Shown here: piece after piece, positions 39,913 through 49,823 of the stretch
Layout: each line of letters begins with the position of its first letter
Position numbering within the stretch: the stretch's first letter is position 1
Assembly (NCBI RefSeq): GCF_002749975.1
Contig: NZ_PEIG01000009.1
Location: forward strand, 62,001-126,000
Source of the DNA: Gloeocapsopsis sp. IPPAS B-1203
Lineage (GTDB): Bacteria > Cyanobacteriota > Cyanobacteriia > Cyanobacteriales > Chroococcidiopsidaceae
DNA length: 64,000 nt
Direction: 5' to 3'
Position numbers and translations under genes: made by a program
The notes under the pieces: generated by a model
The model's input: only the letters and a program-made list of their open reading frames with translations
The model's database searches: none
What the model was told of the DNA's origin: nothing

Positions 39913-41993
39913 ATATCACTGATCTCGAACAAGATCCCCCCCTTGTCCTCATTGTTGACGATGAGAAATTTACACGGCTACAACTCCGGCTAGCAATGGA
40001 ACAAGTCGGCTATCAAGTTGTTGAAACAAGCAATGGAGAAGAAGCGTTAGCAGCTTACACGCAGTTGCAACCAGACATCATATTACTTGATGCCTTAATG
40101 CCCACAATGGATGGGTTTACGTGTAGTAGACAGTTACAAACACTTCCTGGTGGCGATCGCACGCCAATCTTGATGATTACCGCCCTAGAAGATCAAGATT
40201 CAGTTGATCGTGCTTTTGCAGCAGGCGCTACAGATTATATCACAAAACCTATTCATTGGGCAGTCTTGCGCCAACGCGTGTATCGTTTATTACAAGCAAA
40301 TCGGGCAACTGAAAAATTACGCCAGCAGACAGAACGCGCCAGAGTCAGTGAAGCGAGACTGCGTATAGCGTTAGATGCAGCGCATATGGGAACTTGGGAT
40401 TGGGATTTACTCGATAACAAAATTACCTATTCTGCTACTGCAGCCGCTAATATTGGAATTGCGGAAAACGAGGTGATTGATACTTACGAAAGTTTTACAC
40501 AAAGTGTTCATCCTGAAGATCGCCAAGTCGTAGAACAAATCATCAGTGTTGCGATCGCACAGCAAACTGACTACAACGTTGAATTTCGCGTCATTTGGGC
40601 AGATGGTAGTATTCATTGGATTGCAGCCAGAGGTCAAGTTTATTGCAACGAGACAGGTAAAGCAATTCGGATGACCGGCATTAATATGGATATCACTGAT
40701 CGCAAGTCATCTGAAGCCGAATTACAGCGGCAAACCTTGCGATCGCAGCTATTTGCAGATATCACCTTTAAAATTCGTCGTTCGCTGCATATCGAGGAAA
40801 TTTTGCAAACGACTGTTACTGAAGTCCAAAAATTATTGCAGTGCGATCGCGCAGTATTATTTCAACTGTTTTCTGATGGTTCAGGTAAAGTTTTGAAAGA
40901 AGAAGTTGTGCCAGGATGTACCACGATTGTTGGGCGTAACCTCCACGATCCTTGCTTTCATCAGAAGTATCTTAACAAATATATTCAAGGGCATATTAGT
41001 TACGCTACAGACATTTACAGCTCAAATCTGCAACAGTGCTATATCGACTTTTTGCAGCAATTTCAAGTTGTCGCCAACTTAGTTGTGCCAATTTTTGTTA
41101 AGGAAAAACTCTGGGGTTTACTGATTGCACATCAGTGTAACGCTCCTCGACAATGGAGTCATTTTGAAATTGAACTGCTACAACAACTCAGCGATCAAAT
41201 TGGCATTGCTTTAGCGCAAGCACAACTACTGGAAGATGAAACTCGGCAACGTCAAGAACTAACTCGCGCCAATGCAGAATTACAACAGTTTGCTTCGATC
41301 GCCTCCCATGATTTGCAAGAACCATTACGCAAAATTCAAGCTTTTGGTAATCGATTGAAAGCAATGTATGGTGACGGACTTAATGAACAAGGACGTGATT
41401 ATTTAGAGAGAATGCAAAACGCTGCACAGCGGATGCAAGTCTTAATTGATGACTTACTGACACTTTCTCGAATTGCAACAAAGGCACAGCCGTTTGCACC
41501 TGTTAATCTCACTCAAGTAGCACAAGAAGTTTTATCTGATCTAGAAATACTTATCCAGCAAACCGATGGGCGCGTCATGCTATGTGAATTGCCAACAATT
41601 GATGCTGACGCCATCCAAATGCGGCAATTATTCCAAAACTTAATTGGTAATGCTTTAAAGTTTCATCAGCAACAAGTGCCAATTGTTAAGATTTACAGCA
41701 AGATTCTTGAAGATTGGCAAAGCCACAACAGTGAAGAATCTCTAGATGCCCAGCTTTGTGAAATTATTATAGAAGATAATGGTATAGGTTTTGACGAAAA
41801 ATACCTCGATCGCATCTTTAATGTTTTTCAACGATTACATAATCGTAGCGAATATGAAGGAACAGGCATGGGTTTAGCTATTTGCCGTAAAATCGCCGAA
41901 CGTCACGGTGGTAGCATTACAGCAACGAGTAAGCCTATGGAAGGAGCAAAATTTATCGTCAAGCTACCAATCAAACATAATAGAGGAGATTGA
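39909..41993 (+). CDS. REC-PAS-GAF histidine kinase; GAF has DXCF-type cyanobacteriochrome features
   Basis: 694 residues from the ATG at 39909, which overlaps the previous stop as ATGA; a start 18 bases earlier is possible. Order: REC ~8-125 ([23 protein letters not shown]); PAS ~140-265 ([17 protein letters not shown]); GAF ~280-435; HisKA with [14 protein letters not shown]; HATPase ending [18 protein letters not shown]. The GAF keeps DPCF with Cys at about residue 349 and [10 protein letters not shown] with Cys at about 377. The 28-residue spacing equals that of Cys494 and Cys522 in TePixJ. It is likely a bilin-binding photoreceptor kinase, followed by an Rcp1-like regulator gene. Confidence 0.88.
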   Translation: MNITDLEQDPPLVLIVDDEKFTRLQLRLAMEQVGYQVVETSNGEEALAAYTQLQPDIILLDALMPTMDGFTCSRQLQTLPGGDRTPILMITALEDQDSVDRAFAAGATDYITKPIHWAVLRQRVYRLLQANRATEKLRQQTERARVSEARLRIALDAAHMGTWDWDLLDNKITYSATAAANIGIAENEVIDTYESFTQSVHPEDRQVVEQIISVAIAQQTDYNVEFRVIWADGSIHWIAARGQVYCNETGKAIRMTGINMDITDRKSSEAELQRQTLRSQLFADITFKIRRSLHIEEILQTTVTEVQKLLQCDRAVLFQLFSDGSGKVLKEEVVPGCTTIVGRNLHDPCFHQKYLNKYIQGHISYATDIYSSNLQQCYIDFLQQFQVVANLVVPIFVKEKLWGLLIAHQCNAPRQWSHFEIELLQQLSDQIGIALAQAQLLEDETRQRQELTRANAELQQFASIASHDLQEPLRKIQAFGNRLKAMYGDGLNEQGRDYLERMQNAAQRMQVLIDDLLTLSRIATKAQPFAPVNLTQVAQEVLSDLEILIQQTDGRVMLCELPTIDADAIQMRQLFQNLIGNALKFHQQQVPIVKIYSKILEDWQSHNSEESLDAQLCEIIIEDNGIGFDEKYLDRIFNVFQRLHNRSEYEGTGMGLAICRKIAERHGGSITATSKPMEGAKFIVKLPIKHNRGD

Positions 41994-41999
41994 ATATCA

Positions 42000-42473
42000 G
42001 TGAGGAGGCGTCGCACAACCGTCACAATTTTAATGGCTGACGATGATGAAGATGACTGTATGCTTGCACGCGAGGCGTTTTCAGAAAGTCGTTTGGCAAA
42101 CGATCTGCACTTTGTTCACGATGGCGAAGAACTAATGGATTATTTGTACCAACGCGGCAAATATACTGCAACTACCATTGCGCCCCGTCCAGGGTTAATT
42201 TTACTTGACTTGAATATGCCAAGAAAAGACGGTCGTGAAGCATTAAAAGAAATCAAAGCTGACCCTAATTTACGTCAAATTCCTGTGGTTGTCTTGACCA
42301 CATCAAAAGCTGAAGAAGATATTTATCGTAGCTACGATCTTGGTGCAAACTCATTTATTACTAAACCAGTCACGTTTGCTTCGTTAGTCGATGTGATGCG
42401 AACTATAGGTAAATATTGGTTTGAAATTGTGGAATTGCCTATAGAAGGTGTGGGAGATCGGCATGGACTTTAA
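42000..42473 (+). CDS. Rcp1-like single-domain response regulator
   Basis: 157 residues, GTG start with GAGGAGA 10 bases upstream. A REC domain of the Rcp1 subfamily: acidic pocket LMADDDEDDCML, phospho-acceptor in LLDLNMPRKDG, TTSKAEEDIYRSYDLGANSFITKP with the conserved Lys, and the C-terminal helix ending YWFEIVELP typical of phytochrome-partner regulators. It starts 6 bases after the photoreceptor-like kinase, its probable phosphodonor, and its 3' end overlaps the next gene by 11 bases. Confidence 0.92.
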   Translation: MRRRRTTVTILMADDDEDDCMLAREAFSESRLANDLHFVHDGEELMDYLYQRGKYTATTIAPRPGLILLDLNMPRKDGREALKEIKADPNLRQIPVVVLTTSKAEEDIYRSYDLGANSFITKPVTFASLVDVMRTIGKYWFEIVELPIEGVGDRHGL

Positions 42474-44388
42474 CAAAATCAGGGTACTCCTAGTTGATGA
42501 TGATGAAGATGATTATGTTCTCACGCGCGATTGGTTTTTGGAACAAGGCAATAGCTTTGAACTAGAATGGGTAGCAAATTATGATGCTGCGCTAACAGCG
42601 ATCGCCCAAAATCAGCACGATGTCTATCTCCTCGATTATCGTTTAGGCGATCGCAATGGCTTAGAACTTTTGCGCGAAGCTATGTTACGGGGCTGTACTG
42701 CACCAATGATCTTGCTGACTGGGCAAGGCGATCGCGAGATTGATATTGAAGCTATGAAAGCAGGTGCAGCAGATTATCTCGAAAAAGGTCAAATTACTGC
42801 CTATGCTTTAGCACGTTCAATTCGCTACGCCCTAGAACGAAAACGCACCGAACAAAAAATCCGCGAACAAGCCGCTTTACTCGATGTCGCTACCGATGCT
42901 ATTAGTGTCCAAGCTTTAGATAGCACAATTTTATTCTGGAACAAAGGCGCAGAAAGCTTATACGGCTGGACAGCCGCAGCTGCGTTAGGCAAAAAAGCAA
43001 GCGAACTGTTGTATTTAGATGTTCCGGCACAACTAACAGCAGCACAAAAAATCGTCCTTGCCCAAGGAGAATGGCGCGGACAGTTATCTCAAGTCACTAA
43101 AGTTGGTGCAGATGTCATTGTTGAAAGCCGTTGGACACTCGTCCGCAACGAACAAGGGCAACCTAAATCAATCTTGGTTGTTAACACTGATATCACCGAA
43201 AAAAAACAGCTAGAAGCTCAATTTTTGCGTGCCCAACGCATGGAAAGTCTCGGTACGCTCGCAAGTGGCATTGCACACGATCTCAATAATATCCTCGCAC
43301 CAATTTTAATGACTGCTCAACTTCTAGAAACACAAGTTCATGACGAACGCAGTCAACGGTTAGTGCCGATCTTAATCGCGAATGCCAAACGAGGTGCAGC
43401 ACTAGTCAAACAAGTGCTATCTTTTGCCAAAGGACTGGAGGGTAAACGCAGTATTTTACAAGTGCGACACATCATCTCAGAAATTAAGCAGATTACAAAG
43501 GAAACTTTTCCTAAGTCAATTGAAATCTGCATTGACGTTCCGCAAACACTCTGGACGATTTCTGGTGATGCGACACAACTACATCAAATATTAATGAATC
43601 TGTGTGTTAATGCGCGCGATGCAATGCCAGAAGGCGGCATTTTGACAATTTCGGCAGAAAATTTAGAAGTCGATCAAAGCTATGTCCGCAAACATCTAGA
43701 TGCTAAAGTGGGTGCTTATGTTGTGCTAAGTGTTGCAGATACAGGGTGTGGAATTCCACCTGAAGTCATGGATCGCATTTTTGAGCCATTTTTCACAACT
43801 AAAGGAATTGGTAAAGGTACAGGGCTTGGTCTTTCTACAGTGATTGGCATTGTCAAAAGTCATGGCGGTTTTGTGAATGTGGAAAGCGAAATTGGCAAAG
43901 GTACTCAATTTAAGATTTATTTACCAGCAGTAGAAGCAGTAGAAACGCTTGAAGTAGAAGATTTGGAACTACCTCAAGGACATGGTGAATTAATCTTAGT
44001 AGTTGATGATGAAGCGCCGATCCGAGAAACAACCAAAACCTCGCTAGAAACTTATAATTATCGCGCTGTGACTGCAAGTAATGGGATTGAAGCAGTCGCT
44101 TTATATGCAGAATATCGCGATGAAGTGAGTCTCGTAATTACTGATATGTTAATGCCAGCGATGGATGGTCCAACAACAATCCGCACGCTAAAAAAAATGA
44201 ATCCGATGGTAAAAGTGATTGCAGTAAGTGGATTAGCGTCTAAAGATAAAATGAATACAGTTGCGGCGGCTGGAGTAAAAAGTTTCTTGTCTAAACCCTT
44301 TACGACACAAGAATTACTTCAGACAATCGATGGAATTTTGCATCCCAATAAGCACGCTAGTGCAAAACAATTACACACGCTATTTTAA
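42463..44388 (+). CDS. REC-PAS-histidine kinase-REC protein
   Basis: 641 residues from ATG at 42463 (GGGAGAT just upstream, inside the preceding gene). Order: REC ~3-125 ([25 protein letters not shown]); PAS ~135-245; NtrB-type HisKA with [13 protein letters not shown]; HATPase ([32 protein letters not shown]); C-terminal REC ([27 protein letters not shown]). The soluble architecture fits a partner that receives and passes phosphate within the same signalling operon. It is convergent with pyrB, stops overlapping by 4 bases. Confidence 0.92.
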   Translation: MDFNKIRVLLVDDDEDDYVLTRDWFLEQGNSFELEWVANYDAALTAIAQNQHDVYLLDYRLGDRNGLELLREAMLRGCTAPMILLTGQGDREIDIEAMKAGAADYLEKGQITAYALARSIRYALERKRTEQKIREQAALLDVATDAISVQALDSTILFWNKGAESLYGWTAAAALGKKASELLYLDVPAQLTAAQKIVLAQGEWRGQLSQVTKVGADVIVESRWTLVRNEQGQPKSILVVNTDITEKKQLEAQFLRAQRMESLGTLASGIAHDLNNILAPILMTAQLLETQVHDERSQRLVPILIANAKRGAALVKQVLSFAKGLEGKRSILQVRHIISEIKQITKETFPKSIEICIDVPQTLWTISGDATQLHQILMNLCVNARDAMPEGGILTISAENLEVDQSYVRKHLDAKVGAYVVLSVADTGCGIPPEVMDRIFEPFFTTKGIGKGTGLGLSTVIGIVKSHGGFVNVESEIGKGTQFKIYLPAVEAVETLEVEDLELPQGHGELILVVDDEAPIRETTKTSLETYNYRAVTASNGIEAVALYAEYRDEVSLVITDMLMPAMDGPTTIRTLKKMNPMVKVIAVSGLASKDKMNTVAAAGVKSFLSKPFTTQELLQTIDGILHPNKHASAKQLHTLF

Positions 44389-45374
44389 GCTTTACTACTG
44401 CCCATCAAATACAACAGCGCCATCCGCACAGCAACACCACTTGTTACCTGTGCCTGAATTAAGCTAAATTGCGGATCGTCCATTAAATCAGAACTAATTT
44501 CCACACCGCGATTCACTGGACCTGGATGCAGTACCTTAACATCAGGTTGACAAATTCGCAGGCGATCGCGTGTAATTCCAAAGCGCTGGTGGTATTCGCG
44601 TAAACTCGGTAACAAATACTGTGTCATGCGTTCTTTTTGCAACCGCAGTGTCATGACAAAATCAGCATTTTCCAGTGCAGGTTCGACTTGCCAATGTAAA
44701 AACAGCTTACCAGGAGCGTTGGTAGTGAAATCTGCAAATAACTGAGGTAATAACGTTGGTGGTGCGGCTAAGTGAACTTCTGCACCGCTGGCTGTTAAAC
44801 TCCAAATATTTGATCTGGCGACTCGTGAATGTAAAATATCACCAACAATTGCTATTTTTTTGTCTTTTAACAGTTCCAATCGAGGACGATCGCTATCAAT
44901 GAGCGTGCATATCGTAAATAAATCAAGTAACGCTTGGGATGGGTGTTCGTGTTGACCATCACCCGCATTCAATACTCCAACTCTGACTCCTAGCCGATCC
45001 ATTTCATCCGCGATCGCCTGGGGAACTCCAGCTTCGCGATGGCGAATGACCATCATATCGGTTCCCATTGCTAGATAAGTTTTTGCGGTATCTAAAATTG
45101 TCTCGCCTTTGGTTAACGATGACGTAGAAGCTGCAAAATTAAGTGTATCTGCTGATAATCGTTTTGCTGCAAGTTCAAAGCTACTGCGAGTGCGTGTCGA
45201 TGGCTCAAAAAATAAGTTGGCGACAACTTGTCCTTGCAATGTCGGTACTTTCTTCGTCCGCCGCGATAAGACTTCTCGAAAGCTGGCTGCAGTTTGTAAG
45301 ACAGTGTCGTACTCTGCTTGAGTGAAATCTGCTAGAGAAAGAACGTGATGGCGATTCCAAGTAGCGTTAGCCAT
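44385..45374 (-). CDS. pyrB: Aspartate carbamoyltransferase catalytic subunit
   Basis: 329 residues from the ATG at 45374; an in-frame TTG two codons upstream is less likely. It condenses carbamoyl phosphate and aspartate in pyrimidine synthesis. The carbamoyl phosphate loop is [40 protein letters not shown] and [11 protein letters not shown] complete the active site. Length is normal. The ~215 bases upstream, before the TetR gene stop, are AT-rich and presumably hold its promoter. The 3' end overlaps the kinase stop on the other strand by 4 bases. Confidence 0.97.
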   Translation of the reverse strand: MANATWNRHHVLSLADFTQAEYDTVLQTAASFREVLSRRTKKVPTLQGQVVANLFFEPSTRTRSSFELAAKRLSADTLNFAASTSSLTKGETILDTAKTYLAMGTDMMVIRHREAGVPQAIADEMDRLGVRVGVLNAGDGQHEHPSQALLDLFTICTLIDSDRPRLELLKDKKIAIVGDILHSRVARSNIWSLTASGAEVHLAAPPTLLPQLFADFTTNAPGKLFLHWQVEPALENADFVMTLRLQKERMTQYLLPSLREYHQRFGITRDRLRICQPDVKVLHPGPVNRGVEISSDLMDDPQFSLIQAQVTSGVAVRMALLYLMGSSKA

Positions 45375-45589
45375 GACCAAGCATTATAAATCTACGCACA
45401 ATTTGACTGACATCTGCCTAGATATTTTCCCATTAATTAAGGAGAATTGCTATTGAAATTGGCTAAGGGTTCATGCTATACTTTCTCCATAATGGGAATA
45501 TAAAAAAAATTTTCATAAACGCAAAGACCTCAATTCTACTATAGCATATGAGACAACATAATTATTTTCTCTTCATCAACTTATTTTGA

Positions 45590-46210
45590 CTAGGAATTTT
45601 GCAGATAAACCAATAGCAGAGTGGAAATTTCTCGCTCAAGTTGCCCATCGCTGAGGAGTTCGGGATATTCAATAACAGCTGCATGAGTTAAAGCTTCCAC
45701 CGTACGCCCCAAGATAAACACGGTGAGATCGAGGTTTTGGGGTTGAATGTGACCGCGCCATCTTTCTAGGTAATTCCGCAACATTGCATTAATTTGTTCT
45801 TCAGCATTGGCAACTTGCTGTAACCGACTGATGCACGGCACTTCTTCGTTTAATACTTTATGTAATTGGGGATTGACTGCGTGTGCGGCGATCGCGGCTT
45901 TTACCAATTCGGGCAAAGCAACTTCAATTGGTGCATCAAATAAATCGCGTAGTTTTGATTCGACAAGCACAACCATCTCGTTTATGTGCTGTTCTACAAG
46001 CGCAGCAACCAAGGCTTCTTTGTTTGGAAAGTACTGATACAGAGATCCAATACTGACTCCGGCTAACTCGGCAATGCGATTTGTACTCGCACGATCGTAA
46101 CCCTCTTCCGTCAAAATACGAGCAGTTGCAATTAAAATTGCCTCAACTGTTGTTTTAGAACGGTCTTGTTGCGGTAATTTGCGCGGCGTTGTTGGAATTT
46201 TCTGTGGCAT
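45590..46210 (-). CDS. TetR/AcrR-family transcriptional regulator
   Basis: 206 residues. The N-terminal helix-turn-helix is typical: RILTEEGYDRASTNRIAELAGVSIGSLYQYFPNKEALVAAL at about 30-70. The C-terminal ligand-binding part is helical and variable, with VFILGRTVEALTHAAVI similar to regulators of efflux or stress genes. It is divergent from the cupin gene, and an inverted repeat in the shared region (46265-46278) is a candidate operator. Ligand and targets are unknown; the exporter at 47.4-50.5 kb is the obvious candidate target. Confidence 0.92.
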   Translation of the reverse strand: MPQKIPTTPRKLPQQDRSKTTVEAILIATARILTEEGYDRASTNRIAELAGVSIGSLYQYFPNKEALVAALVEQHINEMVVLVESKLRDLFDAPIEVALPELVKAAIAAHAVNPQLHKVLNEEVPCISRLQQVANAEEQINAMLRNYLERWRGHIQPQNLDLTVFILGRTVEALTHAAVIEYPELLSDGQLEREISTLLLVYLQNS

Positions 46211-46264
46211 TTAAATCACTCAATAGAATGCGAGTTGTAAAATCGAGCGATCGCTCATACGATA

Positions 46265-46278
46265 TGAGTTATCACTCA
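46265..46278. promoter_or_regulatory. Candidate TetR operator
   Basis: TGAGT-TATC-ACTCA is a short inverted repeat between the divergent TetR and cupin genes. A second palindrome GAGCGATCGCTC, around a HIP1 site, lies about 20 bases upstream. Assignment to the TetR protein rests only on position. Confidence 0.35.
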
Positions 46279-46329
46279 CATCTTAACCAAGTTGGCGATC
46301 GAGATACCTTCTTTCAAGGAAGAATATTT

Positions 46330-46710
46330 ATGAAAGCATCATTTACACAGGCATTAGCAAACTTACACCCAGATGTTGCTCCTGTACTATTATCTGAGTT
46401 CGATCAACATATGGTGGGAGTAGTGCGCATGACGACATCTGATGGGTTTTGGGAACAGCATAACGATGGAGATGAAATTCTCATTATTTTACAAGGGCGC
46501 ATGGATTTTACTCTTTGCTACCCTAATGCAACTGCAACGCTTGCGGTTGAAGCTGGAGACATTTTGCACATTCCCCAAGGCGTAGCGCACGGAGCTAAGA
46601 TTTACGAGGAAGTGCATATCTTATTTTTCACTCCTCAAGTAGGAAACATTTCTTGGGTTGAGGGCGAACAAGTAACGGAGCAAGTAGCAGCAAGACATCG
46701 CCAACATTGA
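46330..46710 (+). CDS. Cupin-domain protein
   Basis: 126 residues from the ATG at 46330, which has AAGGAAG 7 bases upstream; an in-frame extension to 46189 overlaps the TetR gene and is not plausible. A single small cupin barrel: EQHNDGDEILIILQGRMDF holds motif 1 (His, Glu) and GDILHIPQGVAHGAKI motif 2 (His). It resembles small metal-binding cupins of unknown substrate. It is flanked by TetR (divergent) and PadR (convergent, 6 bases apart). Confidence 0.85.
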   Translation: MKASFTQALANLHPDVAPVLLSEFDQHMVGVVRMTTSDGFWEQHNDGDEILIILQGRMDFTLCYPNATATLAVEAGDILHIPQGVAHGAKIYEEVHILFFTPQVGNISWVEGEQVTEQVAARHRQH

Positions 46711-46716
46711 CAGATT

Positions 46717-47280
46717 CTAATTTTGGGTTGATTCTGCGATTTTGTACAGCATCGCCAGTGTTTCATCACACCAATTTAGGAGTGCTTGACTTGTGTGGAG
46801 TCCGTATCGCAGCGTTGCCATGCAGTAAGGGTAATCTGGATCATGACAATGCTGGTGCTGCAACTTTTGCTCGATCGCACGATATTCTTGGAGCAATTTT
46901 TGTTGAAATTCTTGAAAATGCTTGACATGAGTAATGTTATCTGCTGCAGAGATTTCTCGCCCAAAGAATAACTTAAGTAAGATCTCGATACGTTCTATCG
47001 GATGATCGGCTGGTTCAGTTAACCACTGACGCAGTTCTTCTTTACCTTTATCAGTCAACGTGTAGACGTAGCGATCTGGCTTTCCTACCTGTTCTTCGAC
47101 AGATTTTGTTGCTAAGCCTTCTGCAACTAAACGCTTGAGAATTGGGTAAATTTGACCGTAGCTTTCATGCCAGAAGTAGTTAACGCTTTTTTCAATTTCT
47201 TTTTTAATGTCGTAGCCAGACATGGAACCCCATGTCAAGATTCCCAGAATTGCATACTTGCTTTTATTCTCGCGTGCCAT
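46717..47280 (-). CDS. PadR-family transcriptional regulator
   Basis: 187 residues. The N-terminal winged helix (KYAILGILTWGSMSGYDIKKEIEKSV and YGQIYPILKRLVAEGLATK) and GKPDRYVYTLTDKGKEELRQWL are characteristic of PadR; the C-terminal Vir helices mediate dimerisation. It is divergent from the DevB-like gene with 125 bases between starts, and an inverted repeat ATATCT/AGATAT lies 15 bases upstream of its ATG. Control of the exporter and of itself is inferred. Confidence 0.92.
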   Translation of the reverse strand: MARENKSKYAILGILTWGSMSGYDIKKEIEKSVNYFWHESYGQIYPILKRLVAEGLATKSVEEQVGKPDRYVYTLTDKGKEELRQWLTEPADHPIERIEILLKLFFGREISAADNITHVKHFQEFQQKLLQEYRAIEQKLQHQHCHDPDYPYCMATLRYGLHTSQALLNWCDETLAMLYKIAESTQN

Positions 47281-47294
47281 ATATAATTTCTTGC

Positions 47295-47311
47295 ATATCT
47301 CTAAAAGATAT
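47295..47311. promoter_or_regulatory. Candidate PadR operator
   Basis: ATATCT-CTAAA-AGATAT, a 6-bp inverted repeat with a 5-base centre, directly upstream of padR and in front of the devB-like gene. PadR proteins usually bind such AT-rich dyads near their own promoters. Confidence 0.5.
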
Positions 47312-47405
47312 ATAACAATAAGATCTAGATTGTAGCAGTGAAGGCTACAGATAGGGTGCGATCGCCATTGTCAACCTCATTTCAGCATGGAGTGTATTAG
47401 TAGCC

Positions 47406-48596
47406 ATGTTCCAGTCGAGTGTTAGCGAGAAGCCAACCATCAAACCAGTATTGCGGCGGGTTACTATTTTAGCGGTTATCGGTGCGGTAGCTACAGGTGG
47501 GATTCTGTACGCTGTTTCACGTTTGCAGATTGGACAAAGTCCTGCGCCTGCTCCTACAGTTAGCGTCCCGCAAGCGCAAGTAGTGACAGCATTAGGACGT
47601 TTGGAACCATACCAAGAAGTCATTCAACTATCTGCACCCGTTTCATCGGAAGGTAGCCGTGTTGATGAATTACTGGTGAAAAAAGGAGATAAAGTCAGCA
47701 AAGGACAAGTCGTAGCAATTTTAGATAGTCGCGATCGCCTCCTGACAGCGTTAGAACAAGCACAGCAACAAGTTAAAGTTGCCCAAACACGTTTAGCACA
47801 AGTGAAAGCAGGTGCAAAAACTGGGGAAATTAACGCCCAAACCTCCACAATTTCACGAATTGAAGTAGAAAAGCAAGAAGAAACTAAAGCACAACGAGCA
47901 ACAATTGCTCGGATAGAAGCTGAAGTTAGTAATGCTCAACTTGAATATCAACGGTATCAAAAATTATATCAAGAAGGGGCGATTTCTACATCAGAACGTG
48001 ACAGCAAACAGTTAACTCTACAAACTGTGCAGCAGCAACTTAGTGAGGCACAAGCAAATTTAAATCGCATTACCAGAGGTAGACAAGAACAAGTTGATGA
48101 AGCAAAAGCAACATTAGATCGCATTGCTGAAATTCGTCCTGTCGATGTTGCAGCAGCACAAGCAGAGGTTGATAGTGCAATTGTCGCAGTGAAGCAAGCG
48201 CAAGCAAATTTAGATTTAGCATACGTGCGATCGCCCAGAGATGGACAAATTATCAATATTCATACTTGGTCGGGTGAAATTGTTGGCAATGATGGCATTG
48301 TTGATATCGGGCAAACCAATCAAATGTATGTTGTTGCAGAGGTTTATGAAAGCGATATTCAAAAAGTTCGTCTCGGTCAAAAAGTCACAATTACGAGTTC
48401 TGCTTTTCCTGAAGAATTACAAGGAAAAGTTGAGGAAATTGGTCTAGAAATTGGCAAAAAAGATGTTTTAGATACCGATCCAACAGCAAACATTGATTCG
48501 AGAGTTGTTGAGGTGAAAGTTCGTCTCAATCCTGAAGCTAGTCAGCAAGTTTCTGGTTTAACTAATTTGCAGGTGAAGTCTGTTATTAAGATATAA
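47406..48596 (+). CDS. devB: DevB-like membrane fusion protein of an ABC exporter
   Basis: 396 residues. An N-terminal membrane helix (residues ~22-42) is followed by a lipoyl/barrel-sandwich half (GRLEPYQEVIQLSAPVSSEGSRVDELLVKKGDKVSKGQVVAIL), a long coiled coil (~105-265), the second lipoyl half (AYVRSPRDGQIINIHTWSGEIV) and a beta-barrel. This is the HlyD/DevB family that links DevC/DevA to a TolC-type channel. In Anabaena DevBCA exports heterocyst glycolipids, but paralogues exist in non-heterocystous strains, so the cargo here is open. The gene order is B-C-A. Confidence 0.92.
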   Translation: MFQSSVSEKPTIKPVLRRVTILAVIGAVATGGILYAVSRLQIGQSPAPAPTVSVPQAQVVTALGRLEPYQEVIQLSAPVSSEGSRVDELLVKKGDKVSKGQVVAILDSRDRLLTALEQAQQQVKVAQTRLAQVKAGAKTGEINAQTSTISRIEVEKQEETKAQRATIARIEAEVSNAQLEYQRYQKLYQEGAISTSERDSKQLTLQTVQQQLSEAQANLNRITRGRQEQVDEAKATLDRIAEIRPVDVAAAQAEVDSAIVAVKQAQANLDLAYVRSPRDGQIINIHTWSGEIVGNDGIVDIGQTNQMYVVAEVYESDIQKVRLGQKVTITSSAFPEELQGKVEEIGLEIGKKDVLDTDPTANIDSRVVEVKVRLNPEASQQVSGLTNLQVKSVIKI

Positions 48597-48624
48597 GGTC
48601 ATTGGTAATAGGTAATTGGTAAAA
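48597..48624 (+). repeat. Heptamer repeat (GGTNATN)x4 between devB and devC
   Basis: GGTCATT, GGTAATA, GGTAATT and GGTAAAA fill half of the 56-base gap between the two exporter genes. It is the same family as the tract inside lysA. Confidence 0.8.
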
Positions 48625-48652
48625 ATATTACTTTTACTTTGAGGCTTAAATA

Positions 48653-49807
48653 ATGAAACGTAAAACTCCGTTAGCTTGGTTGCAGGTGAGTCGTGAAAGA
48701 ACGCGATTATTGATTGCAATGGCGGGAATTGCTTTTGCTGATATGTTAATGTTTTTGCAAATGGGTTTTCAAGATGCACTTTATGATAGCAACACGCGCA
48801 TGCATCGCAGTATGCGGGCTGATTTGGTTTTAGTCAGTCCGCAAGCACAAAATATAGTTAATCTGTCAACATTTCCGCGCAGTCGGTTGTATCAGACAAT
48901 GAACTTTGCTGGTGTTGAATCGGCTGTACCTTTGTATGCTGAAACGGCTAATTGGAAAGTTCCGCAAACACGCCTCAATAGTGCTGTGTTAGTTTTGGCT
49001 TTTAATCCAGATGCATCAGCTTTTAGCTTACCAGGAGTTGAACAGAATCTCGATCGCATTAAACTTCCTGATACTTTTTTATTTGATAGTGGTTCTAGAG
49101 GAGAATACGATCAGACACTCGCACAACTAAAACAAAATCAGTCGGTATTTACAGAATTTAGCGATCGCAAGATCGAAATTGATGGGTTATTCAATGTCGG
49201 TGCTTCGTTTGCTGCGGATGGAAATTTAATTACAAGTGACTTGAATTTCTTTCGGATTTTTCCTAAACGGACAGCCGCAGAAGTTAGTGTAGGGTTAGTG
49301 ATATTGAAGCCAGGTAACGATCCACAGCAAGTTGCTGCTGTTTTAAAGGCTGGATTACCTAATGATGTTAAAGTTCTGACACAAGAAGAGTTTGTTGAAA
49401 CTGAGAAAACATATTGGGCTAATAATACACCAATTGGCTTTATTTTTAGTTTAGGCACTGCGATCGGATTTATAGTCGGTGTTGTCATTGTCTATCAAAT
49501 TCTGTATAGCGATGTTTCAGATCATTTAGCTGAGTATGCAACGCTTAAAGCAATGGGATATCAAGATATCTATTTACTTGGCGTCGTTTTTCAAGAAGCT
49601 ATCATTCTCGCAATTCTAGGATTTATTCCTGGATACATGATTTCTGTAGGACTTTATAGCTTAACGAGAAGTGCAACAAATTTACCATTATTTATGACAC
49701 TTGCGAGAGCAATTTCAGTTTTTTTCTTAACTATTGTTATGTGTCTTGCTTCTGGAGGAATTGCAATGCGAAAACTTCGCGCTGCCGATCCAGCAGATAT
49801 TTTCTAG
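48653..49807 (+). CDS. devC: DevC-like ABC exporter permease
   Basis: 384 residues, MacB/FtsX-type topology: one N-terminal helix (RLLIAMAGIAFADMLMFLQMGF), a large periplasmic domain (~45-260) and three C-terminal helices (IGFIFSLGTAIGFIVGVVIVYQILY; VVFQEAIILAILGFIPGYM; ISVFFLTIVMCLASGGIA). The EYATLKAMGYQDIYL loop is typical of DevC. It lies between DevB and DevA genes in one operon, with a heptamer repeat before it. Confidence 0.93.
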   Translation: MKRKTPLAWLQVSRERTRLLIAMAGIAFADMLMFLQMGFQDALYDSNTRMHRSMRADLVLVSPQAQNIVNLSTFPRSRLYQTMNFAGVESAVPLYAETANWKVPQTRLNSAVLVLAFNPDASAFSLPGVEQNLDRIKLPDTFLFDSGSRGEYDQTLAQLKQNQSVFTEFSDRKIEIDGLFNVGASFAADGNLITSDLNFFRIFPKRTAAEVSVGLVILKPGNDPQQVAAVLKAGLPNDVKVLTQEEFVETEKTYWANNTPIGFIFSLGTAIGFIVGVVIVYQILYSDVSDHLAEYATLKAMGYQDIYLLGVVFQEAIILAILGFIPGYMISVGLYSLTRSATNLPLFMTLARAISVFFLTIVMCLASGGIAMRKLRAADPADIF

Positions 49808-49823
49808 AAACTACTAAAAAAAT

